Of a stretch of 64,000 bases of DNA, positions 45,499 through 54,986 are shown one piece after another. Positions within the stretch are counted from its first letter, which is position 1. Every line of letters starts with the position of its first letter. The DNA is from an uncultured Psychrobacter sp. (GTDB lineage: Bacteria; Pseudomonadota; Gammaproteobacteria; Pseudomonadales; Moraxellaceae). The notes beneath the pieces are model-generated. The model was not told the DNA's origin. It made no database searches and worked only from the letters and a program-made list of their open reading frames with translations. The position numbers and the translations under genes were made by a program. Location: positions 84,480 through 148,479 of the forward strand of contig CANMUI010000007.1 of NCBI GenBank assembly GCA_947501045.1. The letters are read 5' to 3'.

Positions 45499-46626
45499 TC
45501 AAACTTTTTTATCAGCCCGTAGTTTTTGCATAGCAGTCGTTTCTACCACTTGCCAATTATCGGTGCTGTCCTCATTAGCCGTACTACCATCATTGGGCGG
45601 AACATTATCAGCTAATACTACAAATAACGCTGCAACATTCTGTTTTTTAGCCGTTGCCAGCGCCTTATCAAAAGGCATGGCAGTCAGCGCGGTTGCCCAA
45701 GCATCAGCAAGTGCTACTGAATCCGCAGCAACCGTTACTGACGGCGCTCCACCAGCTATAGGCGCACCTGTAGTAGGATCAATAGTATGACTATAATCTT
45801 TACCGTTGAATGTCACTGAATTGCGATAATTACCTGAGGTCGCTAAATTCATTTTATTGTCACTATTTATAGGCTGACGAATAATAGCAATGGTTTGCCG
45901 CTCAGTTACGGTACTGCCCTTAATCGGCGCGTCAATAGCAATTTGCCAAGGTTGTTGCTGACTATTGACCCCCGAAGAAGCTACTTCTCCGCCGATTTCC
46001 ACCATATAGTTGCGAATCTTATAATCTTTTCGCAATACATCAGCAATAACATCGACACCATAACCTTTTGCCACAGCGGAGAAATCAAGACCAACGCCAT
46101 CTTTAGTTTTATAAATGCTATCACCGTCTTTTATTATACTTTCAAAGTCTACCAAAGCTTTTGCTACAGCGATTTCATCAGGACTTGGCGGACTTTGCAA
46201 ACGCTCTACAGTCATGGTGCTGCCAAAACCCCAAGTCTCTATGAGTGGCATAACGGTAGGATCAAAGGCACCATTTGCTTGCTCATAAACCTGTCTTGAA
46301 ACCTCAAGCACATGATCAAAGTCTGCATCGATAGTGATAGGGGTGTCTTTAGTCAATTGATTGAATTTAGAGATGGTAGAGTCGGACTGATAAGTCGACA
46401 TACTGTCATTAATTTGCTGTAAACGCTCATCAATCGTCGTTTGAATCATCGCCTCATCGACATTTTCAGGTATTTTATAGCTGATGTGATAGCTGGTACC
46501 CATTGTCTCGCCGCTTATATAGTTATAATTGGGCGGTTGCTGGCAAGCAGTAAGGTATAAGACACTACTAAAAGCAAAAAAGGACGTTATATGAATGTTT
46601 TTAGAATTAATTAGTTTTAGTTGCAT
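45499..46626 (-). CDS. apbE: FAD:protein FMN transferase ApbE
   Basis: Lipoprotein (lipobox LTAC then QQPPN), acting in the periplasm: attaches FMN to a Thr of NqrB and NqrC. Family motifs are present: GETMGTSYHISYK, FSAVAKGYGVDVIA, the ATSGNYRN segment and HTIDPTTGAPI. 375 aa. Between nqrM and the small lipoprotein, which follows nqrF, so it matures the complex encoded next door. Confidence 0.95.
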   Translation of the reverse strand: MQLKLINSKNIHITSFFAFSSVLYLTACQQPPNYNYISGETMGTSYHISYKIPENVDEAMIQTTIDERLQQINDSMSTYQSDSTISKFNQLTKDTPITIDADFDHVLEVSRQVYEQANGAFDPTVMPLIETWGFGSTMTVERLQSPPSPDEIAVAKALVDFESIIKDGDSIYKTKDGVGLDFSAVAKGYGVDVIADVLRKDYKIRNYMVEIGGEVASSGVNSQQQPWQIAIDAPIKGSTVTERQTIAIIRQPINSDNKMNLATSGNYRNSVTFNGKDYSHTIDPTTGAPIAGGAPSVTVAADSVALADAWATALTAMPFDKALATAKKQNVAALFVVLADNVPPNDGSTANEDSTDNWQVVETTAMQKLRADKKV

Positions 46627-46735
46627 TTTGATAAAATCCTAGGAAATTTAGCTTTAAAATTTGTAGCTACAATCTATATATTGTCTCAGACTATGTTTTA
46701 AATAACATACTATAATCAGTATCAAGGCAATAAAA

Positions 46736-46757
46736 AAGGCACTTTATACAGTGCCTT
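46736..46757 (-). terminator. Terminator after the small lipoprotein
   Basis: AAGGCACT/AGTGCCTT (8 bp, loop GTATAA on the minus strand) followed by TTTTTT on the minus strand. It separates nqrF-side genes from apbE. Confidence 0.85.
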
Positions 46758-46801
46758 AGGTTACTAAGTAAATAGATTTTGATGAAAGTAGATACTTATT
46801 T

Positions 46802-47044
46802 TTAAGATAATTTTTTACTTGTATATCGATATCCTTCTGCTTCCATACAGGAATTGAATAAGCTTTCTTCTCTGTCGCTTTTGACTTTTGCAATACCTAC
46901 TTGATAATGACATTTTTGTATGGCGTTGTGTGTATCATACTGAGATATACCTACTTTTTTCCATGTTGGTTTGGGAGCACTTGTTGAACAACCCGACATA
47001 ACTAACATAGAAGCAATAATACCCGTGAATATACCAATTTTCAT
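46802..47044 (-). CDS. Small lipoprotein in the NQR locus, unknown
   Basis: 80 aa from ATG 47044 (AGGA upstream; the longer reading to 47059 is not needed). Signal peptide GIFTGIIASMLVMSGC with a lipobox MSGC. The mature 57 aa are Lys-rich with two further Cys (QKCHYQVGIAKV and FNSCMEAEGY), a disulfide candidate. Between nqrF and apbE on the same strand with its own terminator. I do not recognise a family. Confidence 0.7.
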   Translation of the reverse strand: MKIGIFTGIIASMLVMSGCSTSAPKPTWKKVGISQYDTHNAIQKCHYQVGIAKVKSDREESLFNSCMEAEGYRYTSKKLS

Positions 47045-47184
47045 GTTACTAATCCTCAATTAAAAATAATTATTCAAAATTTTGTACATATCAATACGTA
47101 AATAGATTTAAAAATATCTATTCAAGAAGTATAAAATAGTAACAATAAAATATAGATAATGTAAGGTTTCAGAAACAAAAAAAA

Positions 47185-47205
47185 TGGGTATCTTGCTGAT
47201 ACCCA
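47185..47205 (-). terminator. Terminator of the nqr operon
   Basis: TGGGTATC/GATACCCA with a 5-nt loop, then eight T on the minus strand; 33 bp past the nqrF stop. Confidence 0.92.
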
Positions 47206-47237
47206 CTAAGTTTAAATTAATTCAATAAAATATAGCT

Positions 47238-48473
47238 CTAACCACCAAAGTCATCAAGCATGATGTTTTCGTCTTCAACACCCAAGCTATGCAGCATATC
47301 GATAACTGCTGCGTTCATCATCGGTGGCCCGCACATATAATACTCGCAGTCCTCTGGGTTTGGATGATCTTTGAGGTAGTTTTCTAATAGGACATTATGG
47401 ATGAAACCAGTAGGACCATCCCAATTGTCTTCAGGCAATGGATCTGATAAAGCCACATGCCACTCAAAGTTATCAAACTCTTCTTCTAGTTGATCATAAT
47501 CTTCAACGTAGAACATCTCGCGAATAGAACGCGCACCATACCAAAAGCTAATTTTACGATCAGTTTTCAGGCGTTTGAGCTGATCAAAGATATGCGAGCG
47601 CATAGGTGCCATACCAGCACCGCCACCAACGAATATCATCTCAGCTTCGGTGTCTTTAGCAAAGAACTCACCATAAGGTCCTGATACGGTTACTTTATCA
47701 CCCGGTTTTAAGCTAAACGTCCACGAGGACATTTTACCTGGAGGTATACCAGCAGGGCCCTTAGGTGGCGGCGAAGCAATACGAATATTGAACTTAATCA
47801 AACCTTTTTCTTCAGGATAGTTAGCCATTGAATAAGCACGAATGACTGGCTCATCAACCTTTGAGACATAATCAAAGATACCGAATTTTTCCCAATCTTC
47901 TCGATACTCTTCATCAATATCAAAGTCTTTATAATGTACTTCGTGCGGTGGTGCTTCTAGCTGTACATAACCGCCGGCGCGGAAGTTAACCTCTTCACCC
48001 TCTGGAATTTTGAGTACCAGCTCTTTAATAAAGGTGGCGACGTTATCATTAGAGATAACCTCACACTCCCACTTTTGCACATCAAAGAATTCAGGATCAA
48101 TCTCAATTTCCATATCTTGTTTTACAGGTACCTGACAAGCAAGACGCATATGATCGCGAATCTCACCTTGGGTAAAGTAACCCTCTTCGGTAGGCAAGAT
48201 AGAACCACCACCTTCAATAACACGGCAGCGACATTGAGCGCAGGTACCACCGCCACCGCAAGCTGATGATAAAAATATACCTTCACTAGCAAGCGTTTGC
48301 AATAATTTACCGCCAGCTGCCGTCACTACATCATTTTCAGGATCTTCATTAATGCGAATGGTAATGTCGCCTGAACTGACTAGTCTTGAGCGTGCTGCCA
48401 AAATAATGGCAACTAAGCTCATGATAATCACGGTAAACATAGCAACGCCGCCAATCGCCGTAGCATAATCCAT
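47238..48473 (-). CDS. nqrF: Na+-NQR subunit F
   Basis: Entry point for NADH electrons. N-terminal TM (residues 5-25), [2Fe-2S] ferredoxin domain with SACGGGGTCAQCRC (and a further Cys in RLACQV), then FAD (RAYSMANYP) and NADH domains (GGGAGMAPMRSH). Ends LDDFGG, typical of NqrF. 411 aa. Separated by 128 bp from nqrE. Confidence 0.98.
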   Translation of the reverse strand: MDYATAIGGVAMFTVIIMSLVAIILAARSRLVSSGDITIRINEDPENDVVTAAGGKLLQTLASEGIFLSSACGGGGTCAQCRCRVIEGGGSILPTEEGYFTQGEIRDHMRLACQVPVKQDMEIEIDPEFFDVQKWECEVISNDNVATFIKELVLKIPEGEEVNFRAGGYVQLEAPPHEVHYKDFDIDEEYREDWEKFGIFDYVSKVDEPVIRAYSMANYPEEKGLIKFNIRIASPPPKGPAGIPPGKMSSWTFSLKPGDKVTVSGPYGEFFAKDTEAEMIFVGGGAGMAPMRSHIFDQLKRLKTDRKISFWYGARSIREMFYVEDYDQLEEEFDNFEWHVALSDPLPEDNWDGPTGFIHNVLLENYLKDHPNPEDCEYYMCGPPMMNAAVIDMLHSLGVEDENIMLDDFGG

Positions 48474-48601
48474 GATAAATGTCCTTAATCTATGGAGTAG
48501 GGGAGCAGGTATACATCAGATATACCTAAGCCCCTACCGAATAAATGAATTAAATAATTTAAACCGCTAAGCGCATCAGCCGTTTTTAGGAATAATAAAA
48601 A

Positions 48602-49210
48602 TTAAATGGACATACCGCCAAAAGACATAAAGCCAAGTGACATAAGGCCTACGGTAATAAAGGTAATGCCAAGGCCACGGAGTGGTCCAGGAATGTCTGA
48701 ATATTTGAGTTTCTCACGAATACCAGCCAAAGCAATAATAGCCACAGCCCAACCAAAACCTGCACCTACGCCATATACGACGGATTCACTAAAGTTATAG
48801 TCACGCTCAACCATAAACAGTACGCCGCCTAAGATGGCACAGTTCACTGTGATCAGGGGCAAGAACACCCCAAGCGCATTATAAAGGGCAGGTACAAACT
48901 TATCCAAAAACATCTCTAGGATCTGTACGGTTGCGGCAATCAAACCGATATAACTCAATAAGCCCAAAAAGCTTAGATCAATATTGGGAAATCCTGCCCA
49001 TGCCAGCGCACCATCTTTTAGGATAAATTGAAACAATAAATTATTAAGCGGTACCGTGATGACCATAACTACGATGACAGCAACCCCAAGACCGATAGCA
49101 GTAGCGACCTTTTTAGATACAGCTAAAAAAGTACACATACCTAAGAAGTAGGCCAGCGCCATATTCTCAATAAAGACTGAGGTTATAAATAAACTAACAT
49201 AATGTCCCAT
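48602..49210 (-). CDS. nqrE: Na+-NQR subunit E
   Basis: 202 aa, six TM helices. It carries the conserved MALAYFLGMCTFLAVS and VNCAILGGVLFMVERDYNFSESVVYG; one Cys in each of these half-repeats is a ligand of the NqrD/NqrE iron centre. Abuts nqrD directly (start base 49210 shared with the nqrD stop). Confidence 0.98.
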   Translation of the reverse strand: MGHYVSLFITSVFIENMALAYFLGMCTFLAVSKKVATAIGLGVAVIVVMVITVPLNNLLFQFILKDGALAWAGFPNIDLSFLGLLSYIGLIAATVQILEMFLDKFVPALYNALGVFLPLITVNCAILGGVLFMVERDYNFSESVVYGVGAGFGWAVAIIALAGIREKLKYSDIPGPLRGLGITFITVGLMSLGFMSFGGMSI

Positions 49211-49881
49211 TAGTGTCCTTCCCTATATGCCATAGCTTTAGATTGCGGTTTCATCACAAAATCAGCTTCCTCAACCTGTTCTGGTTTCCAAATACGAACG
49301 ATGGTAATGAACAGGGCAATAATAAAGAACGCTGAAGGTGGCAGTAGTAATAAACCATTAGGTAGATACCAACCACCGTCTGTCACTGGCTGCAAAATGG
49401 TGATACCAAACCAAGTGCCTGAGCCTAGAAGCTCACGGATAGTAGCCACGAATAATAGTACCGCTGAATAACCAAGACCGTTACCAATACCATCCATAAA
49501 GCTTGGCACTGGTGGGTTACTCATAGCAAACGCTTCGGCTCGGCCCATAACAATACAGTTAGTAATGATCAAGCCAACGAAGACTGATAAGCCCTTACTG
49601 ACGTCATAAGCCACTGCTTTTAGAATCTGATCTACTAAGATAACTAGCGATGCAATGATAGTCATCTGCACAATAATACGAATACTAGATGGAATTCTAT
49701 TACGAATAATAGAGATAAAAAAGCTTGAGAATGCGGTTACCAATGTCAACGCCACACACATAACCAGCGCATTGGACATGCTGGTGGTTACTGCTAGCGC
49801 TGAACAGACGCCTAATATTTGTAAACCAATAGGGTTGTTGTCAAAGATAGGCGTGGTTAAAATACTTTTTACATCAGCCAT
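49210..49881 (-). CDS. nqrD: Na+-NQR subunit D
   Basis: 223 aa, six TM helices, paralogous to NqrE. LGVCSALAVTTSMSNALVMC and TNCIVMGRAEAFAM hold the Cys ligands of the shared iron centre; it ends MKPQSKAMAYREGH. One base overlaps nqrE, 1 bp gap to nqrC. Confidence 0.98.
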   Translation of the reverse strand: MADVKSILTTPIFDNNPIGLQILGVCSALAVTTSMSNALVMCVALTLVTAFSSFFISIIRNRIPSSIRIIVQMTIIASLVILVDQILKAVAYDVSKGLSVFVGLIITNCIVMGRAEAFAMSNPPVPSFMDGIGNGLGYSAVLLFVATIRELLGSGTWFGITILQPVTDGGWYLPNGLLLLPPSAFFIIALFITIVRIWKPEQVEEADFVMKPQSKAMAYREGH

Positions 49882-49882
49882 G

Positions 49883-50791
49883 TTAAGCCTCCTTGCCGTG
49901 TGCTACTGGCGTTGCTGCAGCCAGCTCAATTACGGGATAGGTCTCATTTTGGTTTATATTCTGCTTAGCTTGCGCCTCAGCATTATCAATAGTCTGACCG
50001 TTTTCTTGGCGCAGTGAATCTAGATAAGGCTTGTAACCTTGTTCCCCTAGCCAAAACTGAATCATATTACTGACCCCGCGACCAGTCAAAGTAGCGCCGC
50101 TAATACCATCAACCCAGTTCTCTTTTGGGTTACCAGCTTTGGTGACACCAGTGGCAACTTCGCCGTTTTCATCATAAGAGTGAATACCTTGCCATTTAGC
50201 ACGCCATTCTGGCTCTTCAATACGTGCTCCTAGACCCGGTGTTTCTTTATGCTCATAAAAGCTAATACCCTTGATGGTATTCATATCACTCTCAAGCGTT
50301 AAGAAACCATAAATGGTGCCCCATAGTCCGTAGCCTTGAATCGGCAGTACTACCATCTCAGGATTACCTGCGTCGTCGTTTTTGACATAGACTTTGGCGT
50401 ATTTGGGGACGCGGCCAATACTAGCAGGGTCGTTGTCACCCAAATCTTCACTTAGCGCTGCGTTTTTAGTAGCTTGACTGGCATCATAAGCATTGCGATC
50501 AGCGATACCAGCAGCTGATAGATCATCATCAGTTAAATAGTTTCCGGCTCTTAGGTCGACTATTTCAACATCGAAATCTTGGAAGCGCTCAGCAACATCA
50601 TCAGCAGTATCAGACGCAGGATCATACATACCTGCGGCAACCAGAATGTTTTTGTTGCGATCTAAGCGTGCGTTTTCAACTTGTGCTGGCTTTAGCCCAA
50701 CTGCTACTGCTGAAACCAATACTGAACATACCAGACATAGCGTTAACGCTACGCTGATAGTGGTCATATTATTGCTTTTGGGTTTGGACAT
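49883..50791 (-). CDS. nqrC: Na+-NQR subunit C
   Basis: 302 aa from ATG 50791 (GGAGGG upstream). One TM then a periplasmic FMN-binding domain. The flavin-accepting Thr lies in DGISGATLTG (Thr234), the target of ApbE. Start overlaps the nqrB end by 23 bp. Confidence 0.97.
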   Translation of the reverse strand: MSKPKSNNMTTISVALTLCLVCSVLVSAVAVGLKPAQVENARLDRNKNILVAAGMYDPASDTADDVAERFQDFDVEIVDLRAGNYLTDDDLSAAGIADRNAYDASQATKNAALSEDLGDNDPASIGRVPKYAKVYVKNDDAGNPEMVVLPIQGYGLWGTIYGFLTLESDMNTIKGISFYEHKETPGLGARIEEPEWRAKWQGIHSYDENGEVATGVTKAGNPKENWVDGISGATLTGRGVSNMIQFWLGEQGYKPYLDSLRQENGQTIDNAEAQAKQNINQNETYPVIELAAATPVAHGKEA

Positions 50792-52007
50792 AACGAACCC
50801 TCCGTGCTGTCTGACGTTTGATATTTGCTTGCGTGACAAAATAGTCAAACAATGGTGCAAATAAATTGGCAAATAAAATGGCGAGCATGATACCTTCTGG
50901 GAAAGCTGGATTGACGACGCGAATTAATACCGTCATAAACCCAATCAAAATACCATAAGCCCAGCGTCCTTTATTGGTATGAGCGGCTGATACCGGATCA
51001 GTTGCCATAAAGACGGCACCGAATGCAAAACCACCGATGACTAAATGCCAATAAAACGGCATACTCATCATCAAGTTATCTTCTGAACCGATCATATTAA
51101 ATACTAATGAGGTAAGGATGAGACCCACAACACAGCCGAGCATAATGCGCCATGAGGCAATACGTGACCACAATAAGAATACCGCGCCTATTAAGATAGC
51201 TAGTGTCGATACTTCGCCTATACTACCTTGGATATTTCCTAAAAAAGCATCGCTCCAAGTAATAGCTTGACCGTAGACATTAGTGAAACTATCTGGTGTC
51301 ACTCCAAGAGCTGCAAGACCTAAGGGCGTTGCTCCAGAGAAACCATCAACTGCAGTCCATACTGAATCGCCTGACATGTAAGCAGGATACGCAAAGTACA
51401 AAAAAGCCCTTCCTGATAAAGCAGGGTTTAAGAAGTTTTTACCCGTACCGCCGAATACTTCTTTGGCGACCACTACGCCAAATATAATCCCTAACGCGAC
51501 TTGCCATAATGGGATATCTGGCGGCATAATCAGCGCGTACAGTACTGAGGTCACAAAGAAACCTTCATTGACTTCATGGCCACGGACGATGGCAAATATA
51601 ATCTCACAGGCAATACCCACAGCGAAAGTCACTATATATATGGGTAAAAACTGCATGGCCCCGTAGACAAAACTTGCCCAAATACTATCTGGATTATAAC
51701 CGACCATGCTGGTGATCATAGTACGCCAGCCCTCAGGTTGTAGGCCAAGCTGGGCAATTGCAGTCAGTGCTTGATGACCTACATTGTACATACCCCAAAA
51801 CATCGCTGGGAACGTACATAACCAAACGGTAATCATAATGCGCTTAAGGTCGATACCATCACGTACATGCGATGAGGTAAAAGTTGTTGAGCTTGGTTGA
51901 CGCAAGAATGTATCAAACATCTCAAAAACAGGATAGTACTTTTCGTGCTTGCCACCCTTAGTGAAGGACGGTTCCATACGATCGAACATATTATGTAAAA
52001 ATTTCAT
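50769..52007 (-). CDS. nqrB: Na+-NQR subunit B
   Basis: 412 aa, about ten TM helices, ubiquinone-side subunit that carries covalent FMN and riboflavin. The ApbE target motif is DGFSGATPLG (Thr227). FMYYFL-type N-terminus MKFLHNMFDRMEP...KYYPVFEMFDTFL is typical. Confidence 0.98.
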   Translation of the reverse strand: MKFLHNMFDRMEPSFTKGGKHEKYYPVFEMFDTFLRQPSSTTFTSSHVRDGIDLKRIMITVWLCTFPAMFWGMYNVGHQALTAIAQLGLQPEGWRTMITSMVGYNPDSIWASFVYGAMQFLPIYIVTFAVGIACEIIFAIVRGHEVNEGFFVTSVLYALIMPPDIPLWQVALGIIFGVVVAKEVFGGTGKNFLNPALSGRAFLYFAYPAYMSGDSVWTAVDGFSGATPLGLAALGVTPDSFTNVYGQAITWSDAFLGNIQGSIGEVSTLAILIGAVFLLWSRIASWRIMLGCVVGLILTSLVFNMIGSEDNLMMSMPFYWHLVIGGFAFGAVFMATDPVSAAHTNKGRWAYGILIGFMTVLIRVVNPAFPEGIMLAILFANLFAPLFDYFVTQANIKRQTARRVRYVQTQKQ

Positions 52008-52012
52008 CGTGG

Positions 52013-53362
52013 TTAACCCTCCAGCTCAATACGCGTCAAATTATCACGCAGAATGTCACTGTATTCATATTTACCAGGAGAGACGAAGGTGCATAAAGCC
52101 AAATCTTCTTCGTCCAATTCAAGAGCACCCAAATCAACTGCTGTCACAATGTCTTCAATAATTAGTGCTCGCAATAGCTGCGTTGGCAAATAATCTTGGG
52201 GCATAACTTCTTCATAGACGCCAATGGGTACCATCGCTCGCGGTGAACCATTAGTTGTCGTAGTAAAGTTATATTTTTTCTTGAAAAATTGCGAGATATA
52301 GATAGGTAGCTTAGAAAAACGGTTTTTACCAGGGGTAAAAAAGTGAAACGCTGGACGTTCATAACCTTCAGCCAATGCACTGATCTGATCATGAAAGCGG
52401 CCAAGATAGGCTACATTGTCAAACAACTTACGGCCAGATAGTACTGAACCTGAAATGATACGGTTATCGCCGTCGAGCAGCTCACCCTTGGTGAGAGCAG
52501 TGATATCAGCGCCGCGTTCAGTAGCAATTAAACGTGGCTCTTTAACAGCAGGGCCACCCAAGCTTACTAAACGACGCGTATATAGGCGTCCTGTGGTAAA
52601 CAGTTTACCGATAGCAATCACGTCCTGAAAGCCAATCGTCCATACGGTTACACCGCGACTAATAGGATGCAAAAAATGAATGTGCGTACCTGCCAAACCT
52701 GCTGGATGCTTACCAGCAAAAGCATGATATTCAGTAACATTATTAGGCGCGGTATTCGGTACTGGAGATAATTGCGCATCACCATGATGGCACACGAACG
52801 TTTTTGGGCTCAAAGTCGACAGTACAGCAAGACCATCATTAAATGCTTGTATCTGCTCATTAATCAGTAGCATGGGATCGTAAGCTAATGGACTGGTATC
52901 CATAGCGTTGACAAAAATAGCATGGGGACGAGAACCAATGTCAGGTGCACGGCTATAAGGACGTGTACGAAATGCTGTCCATTCACCAGAAGCCAAAAGC
53001 TGGGTCTCAACGGTTTCGGAGTCAAGATTGGCAAGCTGCTGGGAATTGTAGCTCTCAAACTCTATCTCTTCACCTTTGGGGTCAATAGCAATCACAAGGC
53101 TCTCAAACACCCGGCGTTCACCGCGATTGACCGCAATGACTTTGCCAGCAGCAGGAGCGGTATAGATAACACCGACCCGTTTTTTGTCTTCAAACACAGG
53201 TTGACCTTTAGCTACGATGTCGCCTTCTTTGACGTTCATAGTAGGTTTCATACCTACATAATCGTAGCCAATAAGAGCCACTTGTGCAGGCCTGTGCTCA
53301 GATATCTCGCGAGAGGGTTCACCAGTGATAGGCAAATCCAAACCTTTTTTAATGGTAATCAT
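52013..53362 (-). CDS. nqrA: Na+-NQR subunit A
   Basis: First gene of the operon. The ATG at 53362 gives MITIKKGLDLPITGEP, the standard NqrA N-terminus, 449 aa; the longer frame to 53434 is not supported. The ribosome site is weak. It contains VGMKPTMNVKEGDIVAKGQPVFEDKK and HFLHPISRGVTVWTIGFQDVIAIGKLFTTGRLYT. Five bp separate it from nqrB. Confidence 0.97.
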   Translation of the reverse strand: MITIKKGLDLPITGEPSREISEHRPAQVALIGYDYVGMKPTMNVKEGDIVAKGQPVFEDKKRVGVIYTAPAAGKVIAVNRGERRVFESLVIAIDPKGEEIEFESYNSQQLANLDSETVETQLLASGEWTAFRTRPYSRAPDIGSRPHAIFVNAMDTSPLAYDPMLLINEQIQAFNDGLAVLSTLSPKTFVCHHGDAQLSPVPNTAPNNVTEYHAFAGKHPAGLAGTHIHFLHPISRGVTVWTIGFQDVIAIGKLFTTGRLYTRRLVSLGGPAVKEPRLIATERGADITALTKGELLDGDNRIISGSVLSGRKLFDNVAYLGRFHDQISALAEGYERPAFHFFTPGKNRFSKLPIYISQFFKKKYNFTTTTNGSPRAMVPIGVYEEVMPQDYLPTQLLRALIIEDIVTAVDLGALELDEEDLALCTFVSPGKYEYSDILRDNLTRIELEG

Positions 53363-54128
53363 AAGCGAAAACTTAGTCCATAGTCTAAAACGATACCAGA
53401 CGTCCTGTTTGGTATATCGGTAATAGCAGTACAAGCATTACAAAAGGTATTTGATCGTCAAGTCCTTGTTGTAGGATGACGATCAAATATCTAAAAATAC
53501 TGGCACACTATTATATAAGAATATTAACGCTGACCTTAGACTCCTTAACAACACGTTAATGTCTTACTCGAATTACCACAGTGGCGACTGGCTACCAAGG
53601 TGCATACTAAAGCTATCTATCTAAAGTAAATCTCTAATACAAGTTGCTTGCTATAGACATTTATTTAAATAAAGACAGTCTTACCATACGTTTCATTTAA
53701 CTCTAAAAATCTGTATCTTAAGCATTGAGATAATCGTGTATCATTCGCTATCGAGTGCTCATTACTTTTGAAATAGTGTTAGTAGCTTTACTATCAATAC
53801 AAATATAGAAACAAGCACTCACTAGCAATTATGTAATGATCATGTAGAAACAAACATAAATTTATCTATGATTATACGCTAAATTGACCTAAAATTGCCA
53901 GTAAGTATCTGAATTTAGATAATATTAAAGCCAATTTTAGAAGTCAAAACTTATCTTTATAAGTCTAGCGTTTTAAACACCTAACTATGAGATTTTAGTG
54001 AAAATGCTAATATACTTTTCAGCGTCTTTAGCGTTCAGATAATTTTACTCAGCGCTATTGTGCCTGTTTTTATCTCATAAGAAATGTTTTAAATAGTTAT
54101 TCATAATGTATTTTTATAAGGAATGTGT
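53363..54128. other. Divergent intergenic region nqrA/hisA (766 bp)
   Basis: No coding frame. It holds the inverted repeat at 53449-53488 and a minus-strand TATAAT (53876-53871) preceded at 19 bp by CTGGCA, a possible distal nqr promoter. The rest is AT-rich; I see no further structure. Confidence 0.4.
53449..53488. repeat. Perfect 12-bp inverted repeat upstream of nqrA
   Basis: ATTTGATCGTCA (53449-53460) and TGACGATCAAAT (53477-53488) with a 16-bp spacer that itself contains TCCT/AGGA. It lies 87 bp before the nqrA start; no T-tract on the minus strand. Operator or mRNA leader structure is possible. Confidence 0.6.
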
Positions 54129-54869
54129 ATGTGTGCTGTGCCTGTAATTATTCCAGCGATTGATCTAAAAGACGGTAAGTGTGTGCGTTTGAAGCAAGGT
54201 CGTATGGAAGATGATACGGTATTTTCTGATGATCCAGTAGCGATGGCTACGCGCTGGGTCAAAGAAGGCGCGCGTCGTCTACATCTAGTCGATCTAAATG
54301 GTGCGTTTGATGGAGTGCCTGTGCACAAACGCGTGGTACATGATATTGCTAAAGCGCACCCAAAGCTGCCGATTCAACTGGGCGGTGGTGTACGTAATAT
54401 GCATACTATTGAGCAGTATATTACTGCTGGTCTAACCTATATTATTATTGGTACTAAGGCGGTTGAAGATCCAAGTTTTGTAAGCGAGGCTTGCCGAGAG
54501 TTTGCTGGACATATTATCGTCGGTATTGATGCCAAAGACGGTATGGTTGCCACTCATGGCTGGGCAAACGTGACCGATGTTAGGGCAACAGAGCTTGCAA
54601 AACGCTTTGCTGATGCTGGGGTGTCCTCAATTGTCTATACCGATATCGCCCGCGACGGCATGATGCAAGGCGTCAACGTTGAACAAACAGTCAACTTGGC
54701 TCGCGTAGGTGGTCTGCCCGTTATTGCTTCCGGCGGCGTTACTGATATGCAGGACATAAAATTATTAAAGCCTTATGGAGAATATCTTGAAGGCATCATT
54801 ACCGGACGCGCTATCTATGAGGGCACGCTTGATCTTGATGAAGCTCAAAGTTATTTAGATAGCAAATAA
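54129..54869 (+). CDS. hisA: HisA, ProFAR isomerase
   Basis: TIM-barrel isomerase of histidine synthesis. MCAVPVIIPAIDLKDGKCVRLKQG is a standard start; further motifs are LVDLNGAFDG and VGIDAKDGMVATHGW, and in the second half GLPVIASGGVTDM. ATGs occur at 54123 and 54129. The AAGGA (54118-54122) is directly adjacent to the first but 6 nt from the second, so 54129 is preferred (246 aa). hisF is not next. Confidence 0.97.
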   Translation: MCAVPVIIPAIDLKDGKCVRLKQGRMEDDTVFSDDPVAMATRWVKEGARRLHLVDLNGAFDGVPVHKRVVHDIAKAHPKLPIQLGGGVRNMHTIEQYITAGLTYIIIGTKAVEDPSFVSEACREFAGHIIVGIDAKDGMVATHGWANVTDVRATELAKRFADAGVSSIVYTDIARDGMMQGVNVEQTVNLARVGGLPVIASGGVTDMQDIKLLKPYGEYLEGIITGRAIYEGTLDLDEAQSYLDSK

Positions 54870-54986
54870 ACCTCTGCCTAACTGTCTGTACTCCTGAAAG
54901 GATTTTAGTTCAATATAGTTGCAGCTGATAACCAGTAGTGACCGATAAATCACCGCTCCACTTAGCAAAGTTAGTAAAGGATATGT

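Noticed and set aside
45482..45790. Plus-strand open frame over apbE
   Set aside because: Antisense shadow of apbE, whose FMN-transferase motifs are clear on the minus strand.
53363..53434. Longer N-terminus for nqrA
   Set aside because: MITIKKGLDLPI is the family's typical beginning; the extension has no homologous pattern.
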